Assembly: GCA_030247885.1 (NCBI GenBank)
Contig: JAPDRO010000023.1
Location: 310,001 to 374,000 of the forward strand
From: Taxawa tesnikishii (nom. ined.)
Taxonomy: Eukaryota > Ascomycota > Dothideomycetes > Dothideales
Direction: 5' to 3'
Length of the DNA stretch: 64,000 nucleotides
Within the stretch, counting starts at the first letter, position 1. Each line of letters begins with the position of its first letter. Of the stretch, positions 45,196 through 60,141 are shown piece after piece. The notes under the pieces are model-generated. The model did no database searches. It was not told where the DNA came from and was given only the letters and a program-made list of their open reading frames with translations. A program made the translations under genes and the position numbers.

Positions 45196-47587
45196 ATGCC
45201 CCTCCCTGGCAGACAACGTCCGAAGCTGCGTTTTCAAGCCTCTATCCCCGAGAAGATCATGTTTTCCACCGTGATAACCACCAGTAAGTGCACATCTTCC
45301 ATTTCCTTTTCCACTTCACCGTAACGAACGCTTGAGCTGATGTTGCGATGTAGGCACACTCGGCAAGAAGCATCGTCCAGTATCCGACGACGGCAACCGG
45401 CCCAAGAAGAAGACTTGCATCCACTCGGCCAGCAAGTCCCATGGATATCCACTGCTAATAGACAGGCCTGGTGAGTCATCATCCCCACCTCTTCATCTCA
45501 TCACACCTGTACTATAGTACCTTGAGCTGACTCTGCAATGTGTAGAAACCCTCAAACGCTCTGCTCCTCCGACCTTTGAGGCTAATCCGAAGCCTGAGAA
45601 GAGGGTCCGCATCGATCACGGCTCCCATCCGATCGATATCTACCATTGTGACGTCTGTTATGACACATGGTACTACGACCAATGCCTGTTCTCCTACCTC
45701 AAGACAAAGGTCAGTCTGAACGAGGAGGTCGACACCCGTGTCAACAATCCTGGGGAAGCCGCAGCGGTCGTGCAAGCCGAGCGGACCAGTAGCGACGGCG
45801 ACAGTGAGTCTCTCGAGGAGACAGCACAACTCCTCGAATCGGCGCTGTCACAATACCAGCCTGTAACGAAAGGCTCCGCAAGCCAGACGGCTGCCACTGA
45901 AGCTCTCACGCAAGGGCGGCCGCTTGCTCACAGCGGCCAACAGCCTGCCGCCAGCGAGGTGTCCTCGGAGATCGTACAGCAAGCCGTGGCGCCACCATCT
46001 CAAGGCGTCGCTAACATTGAGGATTCCGGCTATGAGTCGGATCTCATGGACGTCGAGGAGGACTTGCGGCCCGCTCCAGCCGGCAACGAGCAGCCTGGCA
46101 TCGCCCCTGCCCTCCCAGAATCCGGGCAGTCTCCGCAAAACGCGCTGTCCCAAGGCCTGTCGTCTGTGGAAGCCCCTGCAGTTCTCATGGAAGTGGAGCC
46201 GTCTTCCAAGCAGGTGGCGACCCGCCAGGATAGCGGCCAAGGGCTCGAGGAGGAGGCAAACAGCAGCGAGATGATGCTAGGCATCATAAACGGCCCTCGC
46301 ATTGCCACGGACCTTCCATCCGACCTGGCCATGGGCGACGGAGAGGGTAGCGACAACGACGGGCTTGGCGAGCCAGAGCCAATGCTGGAGGATGATCCCA
46401 ACGACAAAATGACGGACTACCTCGAGCCGCCTCCCGTCGCTGTCGGCGCTTCGCCTGTCGATAGCTCTCAAATCCAGCTTCCGCCGTTCGACGAAGATAT
46501 GGAAGAGGCGCCCGAGGATGACGGCGTCCCGACCCCACCAGCTGGCACTCCCACCCCTGTACCGTCCCGTCCAGAGCCTTCTGAGTGCGAGGAAGGATTT
46601 GATCAGATGGAACTAGGAGCTAGCGAGCCTTTCCAGATGGGGGCCGCTACCTACACCGAACAGGATACTGCCTGCACCGAACAGGCTCAAACATTAAAGT
46701 CCAGAGGCCTGGTACGCAAAGCCAGTACCAAGAAGCGTCGTGGTCGGGTCGACAAGCAGTCAGTTGGTTCCGCCCAGTCTGCTGCACGCAAGAGACACAA
46801 GCTCGGCGGCAAGTCCAGGATCAACTCTGTCAAGCCGGACGTCGAGGAGCAAGACACATCTCTGAAACCCCTGTTCAGTCCGGAGATGACTGAGGAAGAG
46901 AGAGTTGCCCTGGAAAAGAAGCTCAAAGCTCGTGTTATTGCAAACATGCGCGCGAGGAGTAGAGAGATGGAGAAGAAGATGGAAAGGAGAAGGGCCAAGA
47001 AGCGCGCTCAGCGCACTGTCCGCCGTCCATCCACACTCGGCAACTCAAGTCTTCCTACATTTGAAGACAACGTGGATGTCTCAACCTCGGTTCCTCTGGA
47101 AGACGAACCTGCTCAAGAAGACAAGGTCGCTCCACTGTCTCTAGCCCCGCTTTCCCTGGCCGAATTGCACGCGGCTCGTGCTCGGATCCTTGCAGGCTAC
47201 TCGGAAGAGGTGCGAGAGAACTGGTCGGGCCCGCTCGGGAATAACGTGGACATGAAGACGGCCCTTCATGAACTCGCTGGGGCCGCTGCCCAGCCTGCAC
47301 TCGATGAACCCGCCGAGGAAGAGCAGGAAAACGTGCAACCAGCAGCCCCTACACACCACGAGTCCTCCATTAGCGGAGCTGCCGAGGACGACGCGGTCAT
47401 CGTTGACGACCTTGTTCAAGAAGACGAAGATGAAGTCCCTTGGGAGCCTCCACTCAGTCTGGATGTGCTACGCGCGGCTCGTCGTGACATCCTCTCAAGA
47501 ATGAGCGAGGAGACGCGGGAGAATTGGTCAGGCCCATTCGGAGACAATACAGACATGAAGGCGGCTCTTCACTCAATTTTGAGATAG
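45196..47587 (+). CDS. large uncharacterised nuclear-type protein with duplicated C-terminal module
   Basis: Three exons (45196-45283, 45354-45470, 45546-47587) give 748 residues. The N-terminus has basic patches (RPKKKTC, KRVRIDH) and a Cys/His/Trp cluster IYHCDVCYDTWYYDQC that vaguely recalls a zinc-binding knuckle. A long acidic, Pro/Ser-rich middle follows, then a strongly basic part (TKKRRGRVDK, ARKRHKLGGKSR) and a charged coiled-coil (EKKLKARVIANMRARSREME). The end carries two copies of a roughly 45-residue module, each with PLSL, an ARxxIL turn, and EExRENWSGPxGxNxDMKxA, separated by an acidic linker. No known domain is recognised. Basic and acidic blocks suggest a nuclear or chromatin protein; that is inference. 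Probably lineage-specific. Confidence 0.75.
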
Positions 47588-49919
47588 CTCGGCAAGAATG
47601 TCAGCGTCTCGACCGACCAACAGTCCGGAATCACTGACGACGTATCAAAACAATCTTCACGGCCCACCACACCAGAACTCCAACGCAGCCTCGCCTCAAA
47701 CTCCGCCTCAACGTTCTTGTTGATTCTTCTTCGCCACCTGCATCGTCACATAACCCAGTCAGAGACTTGCAAGAGCTAGCATGTCTTATGAGTCCTTTCC
47801 CGAAGAAGCTGAAGAGGCGACCACCACAAACCTTCGCGCGAACACCAACACGCTCAAACAACTCTCACGACATGCATGTCTTCTCATTGCTGCGTCCCAA
47901 CTGTTCGCCTTTACCGCCTTTGCCGCGCGCTTCTTCTCTTTCCATGTCAGACTGTTGCTGTGGGGGCTCCAGCGATTGGTAATGACAACGACACGACGTG
48001 CCAAACCACCCGGGTGGGCGGACTCGGGTCAGTGTCGCGATCCTGGCCTGTGTGTCCAGTGATTGCCGGTTGTGAGGACGGCCCCGTGGTGCGGCTAACG
48101 CCCCTCGGTACTCGAGCAGCCGCAGTGTTGCAGGCCCGTCTAACGATGGGTTCCTGCCGGTTGGAACGATGCTCCCTCCATTTCTATGGAGGTTGGAAGC
48201 TCTTCCAAACCGCAATGAAGTTACAGGCCGCTTGCCAGCCAAGTGGAAGGATCCTGTCGAGGGTTAACAGCCGTGGCACGCAATGCTGATCCTAGAGGAG
48301 TGAGATTCTCTGGTTTAGATCTCTGCGGAGTCACGAGCTGCGGGGTCCGTTAGGGCTCGACGTTCTCTCTTCGGGTTAAAGCTACGATAGCTGCCGTCTC
48401 TGTAACACCTGATCGCCGTCGGTGGCCTTTGTGGGAGTCCCTCGAGAGGGTTCTCTCCAGTGCTGCTGACAAGTCAGGTTTCCTTATGGTCATCTGCCGC
48501 CGTCGAGCATTTGGGAATAACCCATTGACTCCGGTGCTGTGGAACCACCGTTCTAGCGCGTATGCGCGACGCACGGCCTGCCCTGACTGTCGCTTCAACC
48601 GTCCATAAGGGGCTCTCTGCGGAGAGTAGGACCCATAAGGGCCTTGAGTGCTGAAACCTACATGAAGGGAGGTAAGGACATTGGACACTGGACGCTGCAC
48701 CTCGGCCCGTCGATCCGGGGCGCGGCACGGCGTGTCGTTGCCACCCGATGAGCGCACTAACCTTGAGAGGAGGATCTCGATGATGCGGGCTGGCGCATAT
48801 CTGAAGGACAGTGAGGGTTTGCTTGTTGTTGCTGCGTTCCGCTTACTTCATCCCCCTTGCTGCGTCCTTTATTTCCCAGTCTGTGGCTTACGCCGTCGTC
48901 ATCTCAGCATGCCGATCAGAGTTGTCAAGTGGCGCTGGTGGACTGAGCGATGGATCGCGGTGCGAGCAGGGATGGGATGCCCGGATCATGCAACCCAAAG
49001 AAGCGAAGGAAGTTGAAGGTTGGCCAGTCCCTTCTCACTGTCGTACCAACAGACAGCCGCTGACACCTCGACAGCCAGTCAAGAGGATCGATCCCAATCG
49101 GCCACGGAACTCGAGTAGAGGCATTATTCCGTCAGCGATCGACCGCGACCAGAAAGAAGATACGACAACACCGCCGCTAGCCACAGCTTACCCTTTGAAC
49201 ACCGGTGTGCAACAAAGCGAAAAGGGACTCCGGTCTTGCTTCAGTGCTTAACCTAGTACATGCGTTGCTATCCGGTGGAAGGGGATGAGTCGACTCTCGG
49301 CGGCATTTGTCCAGTACTTCTTTCCTTCTGTCACTACAAACTGGAGTCTGAGATTTTCATGAGATGGATTGAGCGAGGTTTTGCGGTGGTTGTCTCTGGC
49401 TGGGTTCGAGAAGTTGATTTCGTTTCCAGTTCGCTAGATTTTCATGCATTGGTTGTTATGCATCGTCTGAGCGAGGAGTTGAGGAGTTAAGAGGTGGAGC
49501 GAACGCAGATCCCAGGATCATGATGCGAGGAGTTGTGGTGTTGGTCTGTGGCTGGGTTCGCAGGAATTGGGTCCTCATGTGCACTTCATCGAAAACCTTC
49601 TATGCACGATAGGGATACAGTAGTGACCCAATGCAATGCCTTTTCAAACAGATAACGAGCTCGCAGTATCTATGAGACGACGCCTCTGTGACCCATGAAG
49701 CAGAAGTAATGGAAGATCTCTATGATGAAGAGACGAAGTCTGAACAACCTTCACGCCGCATCTCCACGAACGCCAAGCCCCAGACCTCTTTCACATGCAG
49801 ACTACAGTTGTCCTCTGGGGAACGTAGCAACAACACAACTGCGGGCATGACACCATAACAGGAAAGCAAGTTCATTCAGGTCAGACCATTGGTGGAAGTA
49901 CAACAACCCAGCCGCGGCA
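47588..49919. other. 2.3-kb region without a supported gene
   Basis: GC-rich between about 48.0 and 48.8 kb, with no motif in any frame. The 146-residue frame at 48811-49251 starts with a hydrophobic stretch but then turns low-complexity. I considered decayed transposon sequence, but there is no terminal repeat, target duplication or enzyme motif to support it. Confidence 0.35.
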
Positions 49920-51035
49920 ATGGTATCCTGGCAAACGTATCACCTCAATCCCCTCCCCTCCAGGCCGCTCACAACTAACACGACCCAGCATCCAATCCCT
50001 CCTCATCTTCTTCGGACCGCTCCTCCTCCCCGCGCCCTCGCCTTCTACCGCTCCCTCCGCACCCCACCAACCGCACCAATCCCCTCCCAACCTCAACCTC
50101 ACGGGCGCTAAACCTCCTCTTCATCTCCGCCCTGCTCGCTCTCCTCTCCACCCTCCCTCGCTCGCGCCCGCAAACATCTTCCCAGCAACCCAATCCCGAC
50201 TGCAAGCGCCGACCAGCGTGCTCTTCACGCGACTCTCAGCTCTGCGCCCGCTCACCGCGCTCGACGAGCACCTCAAGCGCGCCTTCGAGGCCGCGGACGA
50301 GGGCCGCCACGGCCTGGACCTGCGGCTGCTGTACCTGCAGTTCGGGCCCGAAGTGGTGGCGCGGAACCCGCTCACGGCGCCCGGGACGGTGGACTGGGAC
50401 AAGGGAAAGTACGCGTACTACGCGCTTCCGCAGCTGCTGATGCCGCATCTGGCGCACCTGGTCGTGCTCGGGCTGGCCACGAGCGCGGGTCTGGCGGGCG
50501 CGGCGGCGGGCCGCTGGAGGACGTTTGCTGCGGTTGCGGGGCTCGCGGTGGCGGTTGCGGATCTCTGGTTGAGGCTGGGGTATGACGCTGGGGGAATGCC
50601 GCGGCGGCGAGGGTGGCCGAGATTGAGTCGTTTTGGTGGAAGGCCCGCGTGTATCGTGGCCTTGCTGTTGCGTTGCTCGATGCGGTGTTGGGGTGGATGG
50701 TCTATCTGACGGCTACGCGGCGGGCGTTTGTCCAACCGCCGCCGGCTTCGCAGAGGATTGAGGCGAGCGCGAGGAGGTTGGAGAAGGTGCTGGGCCAGGT
50801 GAGGGTGTTGGGGACGCTGCGCAATGCCATCTTCAGGGACAGGGGAATGAGGGAGAGGGTGAATGGGTATTGGACCCAGGAAAGTCAGATGATGAACAGC
50901 ATGTGCGAGGATCGCGAGGTGGTAGATGCGATGAACGCGGTACTGGGAAGAATAGACATGGGAAACGTGCAGAGAGGGGTAGATGCCTATGTGGATGGGG
51001 TATTTGGTGGTGGCGGCGAGGTTAGAACGCAATGA
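49920..51035 (+). CDS. conserved fungal membrane protein of unknown function, frame broken four times
   Basis: A short first exon (49920-49936, MVSWQ plus part of the next codon) is followed by an intron 49937-49988 with a CTAAC branch site. Then comes IQSLLIFFGPLLLP, ALAFYRSLRTPPT, NLLFISALLALLSTLP, SLAPANIFPATQSRLQAPTS, a long stretch through LDLRLLYLQFGPEVV and YYALPQLLMPHLAHLVVLGL, and after one more break VAEIESFWWKARVYRGLAVA to the end. From memory, a fungal family of about 300-350 residues has these blocks in this order. Each of the four phase changes is a loss of one base, at or beside G/C runs near 50028, 50103, 50155 and 50590. The coding character in between is intact, so this is a very recent pseudogene or, more likely, an undercalled gene. 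About four membrane spans. Confidence 0.6.
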
Positions 51036-51174
51036 TGTGAATACAAGGCATGCACTATACGCTCCATACGCACACCCTGAGTGGGGCACTGGGTATATCC
51101 TCTGGATGCCCATGAGCCGAAGTTATGCGCCGTCCCAAACGGCTTGTAGGAAGGGAATAACTAGCCAAGCATGC

Positions 51175-52516
51175 TCATGCAATGCCATATCCACCTGCAC
51201 TCGCCCCGAGCCCACCGACTGTGACCTGCAACAGGCTCGGGCTCCCGCTCGCCAGGCTCCCAGATTGGTCGGCCTCTCCATTGGCCAACACATCATCATA
51301 CGGAAATGCGTACTGCATCCAATATCAGCATTTGTCTCCAGCAACCCATCCGTGCCCGGGATCAAGAAAGACCATACGAATAGAAAAGTGGAATACTTAC
51401 ACCTCTCCCGTCCAACTCAGTCTGGTGGATGATCCTCGCATAATGGTTGGTCGGACTCGTCTGGTAATATCCACTCGCCGCCGGCTGGTTTGGCTGACTC
51501 AACAACGTACTCCTATTGAACGCCGCCGCCAATCTCGGCACCAGAACGCCCTGCTCGCTTCCCGTCACCGCAAACGGCCCCGTCGAACAGCTGAACACAT
51601 CTCTCGTGCTGGGCCTACTGAACGTCACCCCATTGGGGAACGTGAGCAGGTTGTTTTGCACCGTGGCGTCGAGGGTCCCAAAGCTCGCTTGAGTGTTGAC
51701 GGCGAGTTGTGTGCTGCCGTATTTCGCCCACACGGCGGCGACGTATGGTTCGTAGTAGTTTGCGAAGAGATTTGGGTTCAACAAAATGCCATTATTGGGG
51801 GAGAGGGCGCGAAGATTGTAGCCCTGTGTGGGGTGGCGTACGATGAGGGAGGACCAGCCTTGACCGTCTGCGGCGGTTTGCGCGGTCAGAGCGTTGCAGA
51901 TGGTGTCGCGAGCGCCGTGGGGGCCCCGGAGACGTGGGTGGTGGCGCCAGAAGTATCGCGGACTGTGAGTGCGATGGGCAGGGTGAAGAAGTCGACGTAG
52001 GTTATGTTCACGAAGAGTTCGGTTGTGTTGAAGGTGAACTCGCAGAAGTCCCTGGAAGATGGTGAGCGCTGCCTTGTAGTTACGCGTTAGGTGGATCTTA
52101 CCATTGAATGGCATGGTTTGGGTCTGAGTTGTTGGTGGGACTAGGGATTGCATCAGCTAGAGTGCGACATGGACAAGTCAAGACACTTTTGAATACCTTG
52201 GTTCTACGAGGCCGGGTCCAGGATTCAGTAGGAACGTAAGCCTCGCATCGACGCTGAAGTATATGCGAGCACCCGCAAGATGTGGGATGGTAGCTGTGAC
52301 AGTGTTGCCTTGCGCACCGAGCGGGATTGCGATATCCTGTGCTAATGCGGTACCTGTTGATGATGGAGATGAAGGGTAATAAGGCGTCTTGCCGTCCGAT
52401 CGGAGAAGGAACAGAGCGTTGTTGTTGTCGATGGCTTGGCCGATAATGTATGCGTACACGTTGTTACCGGGCCATTGGTTATGCAGTGCGATGTTTAGGG
52501 TGCTTGCGGTAGGCAT
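51175..52516 (-). CDS. GH64 beta-1,3-glucanase (thaumatin-like fold), one frame break
   Basis: Four minus-strand exons (52516-52197, 52140-52102, 52051-51401, 51312-51175) encode about 420 residues. Diagnostic stretches are LNIALHNQWPGNNVYAYIIG, IDNNNALFLLRSDGKTPYYP, FLLNPGPGLVEPS, the spliced SDPNHAIQWDFCEFTFN, DGQGWSSLIVRHPTQGYNLR, LNPNLFANYYEPYVAAVWAK and, after the last intron, YAFPYDDVLANGEADQSGSL. This is the glycoside hydrolase family 64 laminaripentaose-type enzyme, which cleaves beta-1,3-glucan. The third exon has one lost base near the G5C4 run at 51919-51927, just before RDTICNALTAQTA. The upstream in-frame extension has no ATG, and fungal homologues often lack a signal peptide, so 52516 is the start. 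Confidence 0.82.
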
Positions 52517-53505
52517 TCTTCTTGGTGGTGATGGCCTAGAATAGCGCGAGCTGAAAAGCAAATAGAGGTATGTGCAAGAACTGAATGCGGCGAGTAGGGA
52601 AGGCAATGAAAATATATACAATACTATATTCCTATTTTCTAAACCCGAACCAGGGATGGATCACTCCAGAAGAGAATATATAGACCCGCGGTATAACGGC
52701 GCGCGTGATGCAGGACAAGGCGAGTGGACAAACAAGTTGAGGAGCCACGCGATCGACCGCGCGTCATGGGCCGAGGGAACCCTTGCAAGCTAAGAACAGG
52801 GTGTGATATCACCTCCAAAAACTCGACAAATCGAAGACGGCATCTGAGAAAATGTGGTGGGATGCGCCAAACATCATGCGCCGTTCCGAAACATGCCACT
52901 GATGGCTGTGGGTATGCCAACTCACTGGTCAACTCTCGACGCGACAATCTTGGCGGGCGCGTGTTCGAGGCACAGGAACCACGTCAAGACGGACTCATTC
53001 CATCCCCTACAGGGTTCTGAGCTGTTCACCAAGCTTGACAAGAAATGCCTTCTTGTTGTTGTAGCAGGCAAGCCGAGTTTGCGTAATCGGTTGGCTGCCA
53101 GGTTTGCTATCAGGGCCGCTTCAACGACATGCAGAGTGGAACCGTCGACACGGAATCGTAGATTCTCTACGTTGATCGCAGAGCAGCAGGATAATCCGCT
53201 TCGCACAGCACGGATAATTGCACTGGGGTAGTCATTTGTTCAGAGCGGACGGCGGAACGAGCACTATAAGGCCATGTTGAATGGCTGGACTTAGTGTCTG
53301 GGAGCACCAAATGAGTATGGATGGACGACTTATCGTATGATGATCGAGATCTATTCTATAGATCTACCCAACGCCGACAAATGCAAGAGAACTTTTCGTG
53401 CGCCGTCCGATGGGTGCTGAGGCCGCTTTTGGGTCCATGTTCCGTTCAGTCGTAACCATAACGCCAGCGACACACCAATCCCACGCTCCTTTCACTAAAC
53501 GCATC
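52517..53505. other. intergenic, no gene supported
   Basis: Upstream of the glucanase and downstream of MYG1. Short frames only. Confidence 0.4.
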
Positions 53506-54698
53506 TTACATGTCAACTGCCTTCTTCGCCATCCCTAATGCACCCTCGAAAGTCTGGTTGCCTCCAATGAATCCACTAGCATGGACGAAGACACCGCCTG
53601 GAACACCCGACACCTTGCTTAGTTCTTCATCTCTGACCCCCTTCCATGCGTCAGGCAGGTCCTTCCTGTTCTCGAAGCTGCCGGCCTCCTTGCTGACGGA
53701 GCGAATGCGCGTTCTGCCCTGTGGGTCCTCCTCCTTCTCGGGGAAGAGGACGTAGAGGACGTTTCCCTCGGCATTGTTCTCTTTCTCAAGGTTGTAAAGG
53801 TGGTCGGCCCATGGCATACCACCGGAGATGACCATGATACGGCCCTTGCTATCGTACTTGTTGCGCTCGGCGAACGCTTGCTTCACGGCAGCACGGGCTG
53901 GCAGCCAAGCGTGGTACTTGTCCATCAATTCGCTGACGAACTGCTCACCAACGAACTGACTGGCTTTGAGGAAACGCTCATCCTCCTCGGCTTGTAGTTG
54001 CTCGGGTGACTTCTTGGCGGGATCGGTGCCGGTCGTGACGGAGACGCCCCCTGGTTGCTGACGCCCTCGGTGGAGAGCGACGAGGTCGCAGACGCAACAG
54101 GAGATGGGTGAGAGTAGTTGAGCCGGTTCACCACACTGGCCATGCTGAAGCCCTTCTCGGAGAACCTCCTCTCAATGCCAGCTTGACGGATGGCGTTGGG
54201 GTCGTAGGCCGAGATTCCGTTGTCGTTCGCATCGAAGGCCTCAACGAAATCGTCGTAGAGCTTCTCGTACAGCAATGTGACATCTTCTTGAGACAAACCA
54301 GGGCAACACTCTGCGATGATCCTCTTGCCGTAGTGCATGTATACCAGGCCGGCCGATGACAGCTTGGTGGAGTGATTCGGGAAGTTGGTGTTGAATTCCC
54401 TCTGGTGGTGGTCGTAGCGACGCTTTTCGTCCTCATAGGTGCCACCGACATCGACTACGGTATGGCAAGTGTTCAGCTTCTCTGCATCACGGGTGCGCAA
54501 GAGTGTGCTGTTTGCGTAGTCTGGAAGAAGGCGAAGAAGGTAGACGGCGAGAGCCTCGTCAGCGTGGAAATGGCCGTTGTGGGTGCCAATGAGAGGACCG
54601 GACATCTTGAGGCGCTTTGACATGTGGTTAGGGAAGCGATTGAAGGAGCGGTATGAGAAGGGACTGCGGTGGAGACGTGTTGCGATCGTTCTGTTCAT
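53506..54698 (-). CDS. MYG1: MYG1-family exonuclease (UPF0160), one frame break
   Basis: An Arg/Ser-rich start MNRTIATRLHRSPFSYRSF, a plausible mitochondrial signal, precedes the core GTHNGHFHADEALAVYLLRL. Next come VVDVGGTYEDEKRRYDHHQR with the DHH-like metal ligands, STKLSSAGLVYMHYGKRII, and EAFDANDNGISAYDPNAIRQ. The C-terminal half begins, out of phase by one lost base, near the five-C run at 54047-54051: GTDPAKKSPEQLQAEEDERF, SELMDKYHAWLPARAAVKQA, SGGMPWADHLYNLEKENNAE, GGVFVHASGFIGGNQTFEGA. MYG1 is a conserved 3'-5' RNA exonuclease of nucleus and mitochondrion. Because it is a highly conserved single-copy type of gene and both halves look intact, the break is more likely a base-calling loss than a true pseudogene. 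Expected length about 397. Confidence 0.88.
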
Positions 54699-55536
54699 GC
54701 GGCAGAGTGCAAGAAAGTTGGAGCTTTCCGTCCCGCCTTCCACCTTCGCTCTTTCTCGACAGGGTCTCGGCTCCAGCACAGTGGAGGGGATTGTCGGCCG
54801 TCGGACGCTAACTGCGAACAGACGGACACTAACTGCGAAGAGACAAGCGCAGGTCACTCTACCCCGTTTGATATGGTTGGCTGTTGGTGATTTCGCTCAA
54901 CGCCGATCGATTAGCACGTGAAAGTGCGACGAGCTGGCAAGTTGGCAGGATTCCCGCGTGTTTTGACGGGTTACACTACATCACTCTTGCCCTTGCTCGA
55001 AGAAATCTGCCCGCTACGTGCCGTGTTTCTCTATTGCCTAACCGGTGCGTCAGCGCTGACATTGCAAAAGGAGCATATAAGAGTGCACCGCCACACCTTT
55101 CCGAAGAAAAAAGGTTGCAGGGACAGGCATCCTAATCCTACTACACCAAGAAAGCACGCGACAAGCCTATCGTGAAACGAACAGCCACACGAGCGTACCG
55201 TTTACGGACCCTGGACTGGCCACGACAGCACGGTCTACAGTCTGCCTTGTACTGTATAGGAAAGCGCGTGTGGACCTTCCTAGAGACCAAGGGCCAGCGC
55301 TAGTAGTCGAAGCGCCGCATTAGTGAAGTGGGAAAGAGCGGTGTCCGGCAGAATTCATCTACTCTCCGCCGTACTTCAAAGACCACGACACACTTCCAGC
55401 ACGCCCTGAGAATTGGATCGCACTTCTGCTCAAAGACAAGTCTACGGTACGGCACGGCGCGTGTCGCTGGTTCTGGCATAACTGATCGTGGCCGACCTCC
55501 CGAGACGCAGTGTCCTCGGCGGTCTCTACAACTCCG
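54699..55536. promoter_or_regulatory. divergent promoter region, MYG1 and ICE2
   Basis: About 840 bp between two divergent start codons; no motif recognised and no supported gene. Confidence 0.4.
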
Positions 55537-56944
55537 ATGTGGTTAACACGGTTCCTTTCGGCGGCTGTGTTCCTGTTCAGCATCGTCTTTACCATACCTC
55601 TGGCTTTCGATGTCGGCGGCAGGACGTGCGGACTCGCTTTCTCGCTGTCTCTGAGCAGCTTCTACTTCTTCTACTCCCTGCTCCGGTTATCGACACCTGA
55701 AGAGTCACGGTTTCGCTATGCGTTGGTCAAGCTCGTTTCAGCATCACAATGGATTCTCATACCGACACTTATGATCTGGAGTCTCAACAAGTTCTCCATC
55801 GATGCGGACAACAGCAGCGGATGGGTCGAGAAGACATTCGGCGGGAGCAGAGCACAACATCATACCATCAAGGAGTGGATCTTTGGAAGAGAAGGGCTGG
55901 TCGAGTCGGCTACAATAGGCGGCTGGGACAAGATTCTACGATGGTCGACTCCGGTGTTCCAGATCCTCGAGGGCTTCTGCAGCCTGTTGGTTATTCAGGC
56001 TGCCGGTCAGATTACACGATATCTGGTGAACAGAGAGAACGGTGACGGCTGGATGGTAGGGACTCCAAAACATTCCCTATAGCGCAAGGCTGACTGCTAT
56101 AGATCGGCCTACTCATAACCTCAGCTTCAATCATCTCCAGCTCCATTTACTTCCTCTGGAGGATTACCACTTTCCCTGAGCTCAACTCCGTTGATGCTAT
56201 GCTCATCGGCATCGCTATTGCTACTGCAGTCATCCTTTGCGCTTGGGGAATTATCAGTGGAAGAGGAAACCCGGTGGAGAGCTCTTTGCTCGTATGTCGT
56301 CCCATCCCGGTCCACGCTGTGACTATTACTAATCCCGTCCAGTTCGCCTACATCACCCTCTGCATCTATCAAATCTTCACCGACTATCAGCCTTCCCACC
56401 CAGCAGATGTCGTGAGCGCCCCAGAACCGGATTTCCCACCCTTACCTCCGATTATCATGGCATCCTACTCAACCCTCATGCATGCGCTTTCAACGCTGCC
56501 ATCCGCCATTCACTCAGGGTTCAGCTTCCTTTTCGCAGCAATCATGACCATCACACCCTCCGTCATCATCTCGCTGGCCTACCGTCTCTTCGTCCTCTAC
56601 GCAGCTGCACGCATCATCCCCGCCATCCGTGAATCCGGCGCGCGCGCCTCTCCCAAGAACCATCGCTCGAAGACAGCGACGGCGTGGGTCAGCTTCTCGG
56701 CTTCCTGAGTTACTTCAGCCCCAGCATCCTCATCGCGGTCTACACCAGTCTTCTAATGCAACACTTTGCCTCCACATCCACCGATCACCCTGCAGAGTGG
56801 TGGACGAGTCAGGGCGGTGATGCCGGCAGCAATGTGTGGCGATGGGCGAACCTCGCCGGGACTATGGCGCTGTATGCCGTCGAGTTGTATCTGGGCAAGA
56901 GCAATGACGATGGGAGCTTGACGAGTCACTGGAAGATCGATTGA
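55537..56944 (+). CDS. ICE2: ICE2-family endoplasmic-reticulum membrane protein, one frame break
   Basis: Three exons (55537-56055, 56103-56291, 56343-56944) encode about 437 residues. The first span runs WLTRFLSAAVFLFSIVFTIP and continues LAFDVGGRTCGLAFSLSLSS, a strongly diagnostic ICE2 start. Other family blocks are RFRYALVKLVSASQWILIPT, FGREGLVESATIGGWDKILR, VFQILEGFCSLLVIQAAGQI, GRGNPVESSLL/FAYITLCIYQ across the second intron. The third exon loses one base near 56641-56650 in a GC-rich stretch, after which QEPSLEDSDGVGQLLGFLSY and WRWANLAGTMALYAVELYLG follow out of phase. ICE2 supports cortical ER distribution and lipid storage mobilisation in yeast. As for MYG1, an undercalled base is the simplest reading. 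Confidence 0.88.
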
Positions 56945-57856
56945 CGCAGAGACGTAATATTTGGATCTAAATTGACATACCTACGAAGGAGAGCAAGATT
57001 GCGATCAACGTCCGCCACAGGGTCCGCTGCACAACCAAGCAAGCGTCCCGAGTCGCAGAATACCACGCACTTCAGAAGAGGGGATGGAGGCGGCTCAAGC
57101 CGGGTCGGAACAGAGGGTGCAGACTCGGCACAAGATGCAATGCCGTACAACCGGCAGTAGAAGGAGTTGACTGAGATGGAGAAGGGGCGTACCTGTGCGA
57201 AAGAGCACTTGTAGCTATATCCGAAATACGTAGCAGGGGCAGGCATCGCGCTGGCCGCTGTTGAGCTCTGGTGGGTGCACCCAGGTAATGCACAGTACGA
57301 AGTTTGTATCAAAAGCAACATTGACCCCACACAACCATACCACCCTTAAATCCTTCTCAAAGGAAGTTTGGCCATCATGGGTGCTTGTTATGCGTCTAAC
57401 ACGCTGACGGTAGTGCTCATGGACCCATGCTCCGTGACTGCACTCGATGTTCAGAAACGTGCACGGCCCGGTCCCGTAACTGCTCACCGCTTCCATTATC
57501 AACGCGGGTTCCAGAATCCAATAATCATCGCAGCCTCCTGCCACCTGAAACCTGCCTCTGTTCTCCTCCGCACCAAACGAGATCCGGTCATGAACCCGTC
57601 CCTTCAACCTCTTTTCTTCTTTTTTCTCCTTTTTCCCTTCAGAACAGACAACCTTCTCACCCTTCGGGCGCCGCTCCTTTTTGATAACGGGGCTCCAATG
57701 ACATAACTGACCAAGCGCTGGATCTTCCCAACGGCGGGATTCGCTTGTTAAAAAGGATGCTCCACCGAGGATGGGTGTGTGCGCAGTCGAATATCTGTTC
57801 AGTGCAAATCATACATGAGTCTATAACCCCCGTCTAGTCTCCAAATCCTCCCTCTA
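56945..57856. other. intergenic between convergent genes, no gene seen
   Basis: About 900 bp with short frames only; it holds the 3' ends of ICE2 and glutathione reductase. Confidence 0.4.

Positions 57857-60141
<2,285 letters not shown>

Noticed and set aside
47900-48800. Possible decayed transposon or structured RNA
   Set aside because: GC-rich and gene-free, but no terminal repeats, target duplication, enzyme motif or recognisable RNA fold could be shown.
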